This document shows, piece after piece, positions 59,491-64,000 of a DNA stretch of 64,000 nucleotides (position 1 is the stretch's first letter; each line of letters begins with the position of its first letter). The position numbers were made by a program, and so were the translations under genes. Origin of the DNA: Nocardioides sp. (lineage in GTDB: Bacteria; Actinomycetota; Actinomycetes; Propionibacteriales; Nocardioidaceae); assembly GCA_037045645.1 (NCBI GenBank), contig JBAOIH010000004.1, positions 1 through 64,000 on the forward strand. Reading direction: 5' to 3'. The notes beneath the pieces are model-generated. The model worked only from the letters and a program-made list of their open reading frames with translations, was not told where the DNA came from and ran no database searches.

Positions 59491-61353
59491 ATGAGCCGGA
59501 TCATCGACCAGGTGCGTCGTTACTACGGACCGTTGATCGTCGGGTTCGACGCCACAATGTGGCTTGTCGCCTCCGCCGCCGCCGCGCTGTTGCGCTATTC
59601 CCGACCGGGTGACATTCCCTGGATGTGGGCGCTGGGCCTGGGTGTGGCCTGTGCCGTGGTGTACCTCGTCATCGGAGTGCCGTTGCGGCTGCACCAAGGC
59701 CGCGCTCGGACCGCGAGCTTCGATGAGTTCAGGTTGATCGGCGCGGTCGCCGGGGTGACCGGCGTACTGGTCTTCCTCGGCAACGTGGTGCTCAATCTCG
59801 GTGACGGCTCCCGAGCGGTCCCGCTCATCGCGGCACTCGCCTTCATGTCGCTCTCCATGGGGGGCAGGACGTTGTGGCGACAGGTCAGGACGAGGGAACG
59901 ACTGCGCGCGAAGGGCGGTACGCCCGCACTGGTCGTCGGTGCCGGGGATGCCACCATCGACCTGATCAAGTCGATGCAGCGCGATCCGCTGCACCAGTGG
60001 GACCCGGTCGGCGTCATCGACGACGACCCCCGCAATCGACATCTGGTCCTCGAGGGCAGGAAGGTCGTCGGCACCGTCGACCAGATCCCCGAGAAGGTAC
60101 GCCTGCTGCAGGCCGAGGCGGTGATCTTGGCCAATCCCGCGGCGGATCGCGAACTGGTCCGACGGGTCAACCTGGCCACCGACGAGGCGCAGGTGCCGCT
60201 GAAGACGGTGCCGTCCACGGCCGAGATGCTGACCGACCGGGTGGGGATCCGCGATCTGCGCGACATCAACCTCACCGATGTTCTCGGGCGCAATCAGCTC
60301 GACACCGACGTCGGCGCGATCGCCGGCTATCTGCGTGGCAAGCGCGTCCTGGTGACCGGTGCCGGTGGGTCCATCGGCTCGGAATTGTGCCGGCAGATCA
60401 ATCGTTTCGAGCCGGCCGAGTTGATGATGCTCGATCGAGACGAGTCGGCCCTACACGCGGTGTCGCTGTCGATCCACGGGCGGGCGCTCCTTGACGGCAC
60501 CGACGTGGTGCTGGCAGACATCCGTGACGTCCGCTCGCTCTATCGGATCTTCACCGACCGCCAACCCGAGGTCGTCTTCCACGCCGCTGCTCTCAAGCAC
60601 CTGCCGATGCTGGAGCAATACCCCGCCGAGGCGATCAAGACCAACATCATCGGCACCCGCAACGTGCTCGACGCCGCACTCGCCGTCGGGGTGCAACGAT
60701 TCGTCAACATCTCCACGGACAAGGCCGCCAATCCGTCCTCGGTCCTGGGTTACAGCAAGCGTATCGCGGAGCGGCTCACGGCCTCGTACGCCGACCTGAA
60801 TACGGGGGCGAGCCTTCTCTCGGTCCGCTTCGGCAATGTGCTGGGGAGTCGCGGGTCGGTGTTGACCGCCTTCGCGGACCAGATCGCCAAGGGGGGTCCG
60901 GTCACCGTGACAGATCCCGGGGTCACCCGCTTCTTCATGACGATCGAGGAGGCATGTCAGTTGGTCATCCAGGCCGGCGCGATCGGCACGCCCGGTGAAG
61001 CCCTGGTGTTGGACATGGGTGAGCCGATCAGCATCCTCGCAGTCGCCGAGCAGTTGATCGAGCAGTCCGGCCGTCGGATCGAGATCGAGTTCACCGGGCT
61101 CCGACCCGGCGAGAAGATGCACGAGGAACTCTTCGCCGACTCCGAGCCACAAGACGTACGCCCCACCCACCCGCTTATCTCGCACGTGCCCGTGCCGCGC
61201 ATCGCCGACGACATCATCGACTCGCTACCTCGCCTCGGGGGTGCTCAGGAGGTCACCGAGCTGCTCGCGCGACTGTGTGATGAGGAGCAGGCGCCGAGTC
61301 CGGCGCCGACCGCAGGCCCGGCGAGGACACCGTCAGTGACAGCAACTGGCTGA
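59491..61353 (+). CDS. Membrane-bound UDP-sugar 4,6-dehydratase (WbpM/CapD-like)
   Basis: 620 aa. Four hydrophobic segments (about 12-115), a first Rossmann domain (PALVVGAGDATIDLIKSMQR near 150), then the dehydratase domain from about 285 (VLVTGAGGSIGSELCRQINR) with FHAAALKHLPMLEQYPAEAI and STDKAANPSSVLGYSKRIAE. WbpM has Met where this has Tyr in the last motif, so the triad here is the ordinary Ser-Tyr-Lys. It probably makes the UDP-4-keto-6-deoxy sugar used for a D-sugar such as QuiNAc or FucNAc. In P. aeruginosa O11, wbpM closes the locus. Confidence 0.9.
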   Translation: MSRIIDQVRRYYGPLIVGFDATMWLVASAAAALLRYSRPGDIPWMWALGLGVACAVVYLVIGVPLRLHQGRARTASFDEFRLIGAVAGVTGVLVFLGNVVLNLGDGSRAVPLIAALAFMSLSMGGRTLWRQVRTRERLRAKGGTPALVVGAGDATIDLIKSMQRDPLHQWDPVGVIDDDPRNRHLVLEGRKVVGTVDQIPEKVRLLQAEAVILANPAADRELVRRVNLATDEAQVPLKTVPSTAEMLTDRVGIRDLRDINLTDVLGRNQLDTDVGAIAGYLRGKRVLVTGAGGSIGSELCRQINRFEPAELMMLDRDESALHAVSLSIHGRALLDGTDVVLADIRDVRSLYRIFTDRQPEVVFHAAALKHLPMLEQYPAEAIKTNIIGTRNVLDAALAVGVQRFVNISTDKAANPSSVLGYSKRIAERLTASYADLNTGASLLSVRFGNVLGSRGSVLTAFADQIAKGGPVTVTDPGVTRFFMTIEEACQLVIQAGAIGTPGEALVLDMGEPISILAVAEQLIEQSGRRIEIEFTGLRPGEKMHEELFADSEPQDVRPTHPLISHVPVPRIADDIIDSLPRLGGAQEVTELLARLCDEEQAPSPAPTAGPARTPSVTATG

Positions 61354-61432
61354 CCGGCGACGTGGTGGAGCGACCACGCGGCTACACTCACAGCCGCATT
61401 GCCCGTCTGCTTTCCACCACTCTGGAGTCTCG

Positions 61433-61783
61433 TTGTCGCTCGAATCAGCAGATCGCCCCTGGGGCTCGTGGCACGTGCTCCACGAGGCCGAGGGTTTCAA
61501 GGTCAAGCGGATCGACGTGCTGCCCGGTCAGCGGCTCAGTTATCAGACGCACGCCCACCGGTCGGAGCACTGGGTGGTCGTGGCAGGAACCGCCACGTGT
61601 GTCATCGACGGCGAGACGGTCGTGGCCGAGACCGAGCACTCGATCGATGTGCCGCTAGGGGCTGCCCACCGCATCTGCAACGAGCACGACGAATTGCTGG
61701 TGATCGTCGAGGTCCAGCATGGGCACTATCTCGGTGAGGACGACATCGTCCGGCTCGAGGACGACTACGGCCGTCACGACTAG
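61433..61783 (+). CDS. Cupin, mannose-6-phosphate isomerase type II C-terminal-like
   Basis: A 116-residue single cupin: RPWGSWHVLHEAEGFKVKRI, then HAHRSEHWVVVAGTATCVID with the metal-binding His, and IVEVQHGHYLGEDDIVRLED. It matches the isomerase part of ManC-like proteins as a stand-alone domain. The TTG start at 61433 follows GGAG. A TACACT box near 61384 could be its promoter. It may isomerise mannose or another sugar phosphate for surface glycan. Confidence 0.85.
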   Translation: MSLESADRPWGSWHVLHEAEGFKVKRIDVLPGQRLSYQTHAHRSEHWVVVAGTATCVIDGETVVAETEHSIDVPLGAAHRICNEHDELLVIVEVQHGHYLGEDDIVRLEDDYGRHD

Positions 61784-64000
61784 TTCACCGGCGTTCTCGG
61801 GCAGGTAAGGTCCGCACCGGTGCCGGCTGAGCCGTTCGGCAGGGCCCCGGAACGCAGGTAGCGCCCGACGGCGTCCTGGAGGCAGTTGCCGCCAGCCTTC
61901 GTCGCTCGTGTCGTCACGGTGCCTCGGGTCACCACCAGGGCGGAATCCGGCAGTTTCGCCCGTACGCTCAGCGCTCCCGGGAGTGGATTCTCGGGATCCA
62001 ACTGCGACTGCACCAGCAGCGCGCCCGACTCGATCTGCGTCAGATCGATCGGTGCCGCGGAACCGGCCGGGACCGGCCAGTCGCGACACGGCAGTCCCCG
62101 CCACGTCTCACGCCACGAGAATGCCGGCACCCGTGGTGCGGCGGTAGGAGTCCCGGTCCAGCCTTCGAGTTCGGCGGGCCACGCGGGGATCGCGTCGGAG
62201 GCGGTAGCGGTCTGCCAGGTGCCGCCTCGGAACTGCGCGGCCAGGACGCGTCCGGAGCGCGAGAAGACCCGGCGGAAGCCCTCGCCGCGCACGCCCGCCG
62301 GGCCGTCGGCACGCAAGGTGATCTTCGCGGTGTTGCCATCGGTCGCGACCACGTAGGGGACGTGTCCCGCCTCGGCGATGAAGGCGATGTGAGCCAGACC
62401 CGTCACGTCGTCGTAGGTGCCGTCGTAGGCGAAACCGTACGCGTTGGTCTGGGACGCCCCCTCCGCCATCCAGAGAGTCTCCACCCGCGCGGGCGCATCC
62501 CTACGCGAGATGGCGAGTCCATCCGGCACCCCGTCGCTTCCGAAGATCATCCCTCGGGGAGTAGCCAGGGCGAACGTCGGATTCCTGTTGTCCGATGCGG
62601 TGACCCAGGAGCGGCCGAGATCGTCGCTGAATGCCACTCGGGCCGCGTTGTCCACGCCGGGGGCATGCCACGCGATCCAGATCCGATCCCCCGCCCACGG
62701 ATCGAAGGTCGCGAAATGCAGATGGGTCGTGTCGTTCGTCTGGCCGACCTCGGCTGCCTTCTGCTCCAGGTCGTAGATCACCGACCAGGTCAGGCCGCCA
62801 TCGGTCGAAAGCCAGACGAATCGACTCCCGGTGAAGGGTGGAGCGCCGACATACGAGGTGGCCACCACCTTCGAACCGTCCGTGTTGGTGTTGACGCCCC
62901 ACGAATAGAACGTGGAACGACCGTCCAGTCGCAGCGTCGTACTGAGCCTCGCGGTTGCGGGGGACGCCGACCAACCTGTCGAACGCAGCACGCGGTAGGC
63001 GCGTACGAGCAGGATCTCGCCGCCCGGGGCGTCCAGGATCTTCACGACTGCGCCGCCGTCGACGCCCAGATCGCGTACGGGCTGCCAGGTGGCGCCCATG
63101 TCCGAACTCGACATCAGCATGTTGGCAGACGTGCCGTAGAGCCGGCCGTCCTTGAGCAGGCCGATCGGCGCCGTGGGCGAGGATGTCAAGGGGCCGAATC
63201 CGCCGGTCGGCAGAGTCTGTGGGTTGTCGGTGCAGGTCGTCGCCATCCGCACGGCGTACCCGTTCTCACCCCCGCTCGCACGCAGCGTCCGGCGATAGAG
63301 CCGGACGGCCTGGCGTGGTCTGCCCTGCTTGAGTTCGGCGAGTGCGGCGCTGGTCGGGGCCCAGGCTGCGGCATCGGCGAGCGCGGGCGCAACGATGTCC
63401 GCGACATCGGCCGACCCCAGGCGCGCGGTGCCCGGCATCGCGATCAGGCGTTGGATGATCCGCGCCGACGCGGTGGGCGTACGGCCGAGGTGATAACGCT
63501 TCGCGCGACGAGACACCCAACGTGTCAACCGGTTCCAGGCGGGGGTGAGCGCACCTGTCTGGGCGCGCAACTGGTCGTAGGCCGCGATCTCCGGATCGCG
63601 GGCACCGTCGAGGATCAGGCGGCGTACCCGATCGGGAAACTGTGCGGCGTAGAGCTCGCCGAGGTGCGTTCCGTAGCCCACGCCGTAGAAGTTCACCTGG
63701 TCGACGCCCAGCGCCTGCCGGATCGACTCGAAGTCGCGCACCGTGTCCAGCGATCGCAGGTGACCCAGCAGATCTCGAGCCGTGGCGGAACTGCAACGCT
63801 GGGCGTACGCGGCACTGCGCGCAACCCAGGGCGAAGCGGCGGCTGCCTGGGCGGGTGGGTAGGCCGGCCGGCCCCGCTTGAGATAGCCCGCGTCGCAGGC
63901 CAGACGCGGGCGGCTGGCGCCGACGCCTCGGGTGTCGATGCCGATCCAGTCGTACGACCGGGCGATCTTGCCCGCGATCTGCTCTCCCTCCAACGCCATC
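61780..64000 (-). CDS. TAP-like alpha/beta hydrolase with inserted beta-propeller, likely inactive (5' part outside the window)
   Basis: 739 residues are visible, and the gene continues past the right edge. Residues 1-260 are the N-half of a TAP/SCO-type hydrolase (YDWIGIDTRGVGASRP, FYGVGYGTHLGELYA), and 625-720 the C-half (FSWRETWRGLPCRDWP, LLVQSQLDPENPLPGALSVR, GNCLQDAVGRYL). Between them, about 268-615, lies a propeller-like domain with three Asp boxes: SSDMGATW, STDGGLTW, SDDLGRSW. The nucleophile elbow reads GVGYG where the family has GxSYG: Gly replaces Ser at 63676-63678. The usual GHG with catalytic His is also missing (TRGTVTTRAT). It looks like a binding or scaffold protein, not an enzyme. 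A signal peptide would be off the window. Confidence 0.75.
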   Translation of the reverse strand, partial: MALEGEQIAGKIARSYDWIGIDTRGVGASRPRLACDAGYLKRGRPAYPPAQAAAASPWVARSAAYAQRCSSATARDLLGHLRSLDTVRDFESIRQALGVDQVNFYGVGYGTHLGELYAAQFPDRVRRLILDGARDPEIAAYDQLRAQTGALTPAWNRLTRWVSRRAKRYHLGRTPTASARIIQRLIAMPGTARLGSADVADIVAPALADAAAWAPTSAALAELKQGRPRQAVRLYRRTLRASGGENGYAVRMATTCTDNPQTLPTGGFGPLTSSPTAPIGLLKDGRLYGTSANMLMSSSDMGATWQPVRDLGVDGGAVVKILDAPGGEILLVRAYRVLRSTGWSASPATARLSTTLRLDGRSTFYSWGVNTNTDGSKVVATSYVGAPPFTGSRFVWLSTDGGLTWSVIYDLEQKAAEVGQTNDTTHLHFATFDPWAGDRIWIAWHAPGVDNAARVAFSDDLGRSWVTASDNRNPTFALATPRGMIFGSDGVPDGLAISRRDAPARVETLWMAEGASQTNAYGFAYDGTYDDVTGLAHIAFIAEAGHVPYVVATDGNTAKITLRADGPAGVRGEGFRRVFSRSGRVLAAQFRGGTWQTATASDAIPAWPAELEGWTGTPTAAPRVPAFSWRETWRGLPCRDWPVPAGSAAPIDLTQIESGALLVQSQLDPENPLPGALSVRAKLPDSALVVTRGTVTTRATKAGGNCLQDAVGRYLRSGALPNGSAGTGADLTCPRTPVN

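Overview
The window looks like chromosome of a high-GC actinobacterium, most likely a Nocardioidaceae (Nocardioides-like) genome. The pointers are mycothiol synthase mshD, an orphan GlnR-type regulator, a polyphosphate/Pst/PHO-box locus, an HbhA-like protein behind an XRE regulator, and an actinobacterial 6C small RNA. GTG starts and 4-base stop/start overlaps are common. Genus is inference.

Layout. (1) 1-6798: a small integrated element. It has a tyrosine integrase at the left end, a divergent excisionase-like gene, a run of overlapping small genes, a terminator, and a 17-bp att repeat at both ends; the right copy lies in a chimeric tRNA-Lys gene. (2) 6799-18100: cspA, a few small genes, mutT1, then phosphate genes (PHO box-pstSCAB, pit plus DUF47 partner, ppk). 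(3) 18100-25510: a decayed esterase, DsrE-like, nitrobindin-like and folate-binding YgfZ genes, mshD, a PqqD-like gene, glnR, a MoaD-like protein, a thioredoxin with a repeat-filled linker, and a leader-peptide-controlled DUF4395-sulfurtransferase-SseC operon. (4) 25510-26230: terminator, 6C RNA, dtd. (5) 26389-45768: a surface polysaccharide locus. (6) 45792-57006: cysND, a DUF4012 protein, two BY-kinase/chain-length proteins either side of a TauE permease, an HprK-like/PqqD-like pair, and an APS kinase-phosphatase fusion. (7) 57054-64000: asparaginase, XRE-hbhA, a WbpM-like dehydratase, a cupin, and a truncated hydrolase with an inserted propeller.

How the genes work together. CapE, CapF and CapG homologues make UDP-N-acetyl-L-fucosamine, and WecB/WecC make UDP-ManNAcA. 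A WecA/WbpL-like phosphosugar transferase starts the unit on lipid; two GT4 enzymes extend it; Wzx and Wzy export and polymerise it. The BY-kinases probably set chain length, and the low-molecular-weight phosphatase domain is a plausible reverse enzyme. The sugar set resembles Staphylococcus aureus type 5/8 capsule and Pseudomonas aeruginosa O11. CysD, CysN and the CysC domain can supply PAPS, so sulfation is possible, but no sulfotransferase is visible here.

Sequence quality. At least a dozen genes carry indel frameshifts and none carries an isolated nonsense change. In nine of them, removing one base restores the frame and leaves an intact GAGCTC at the break. I read most of these as systematic sequence errors, so the genes concerned are annotated across the break.
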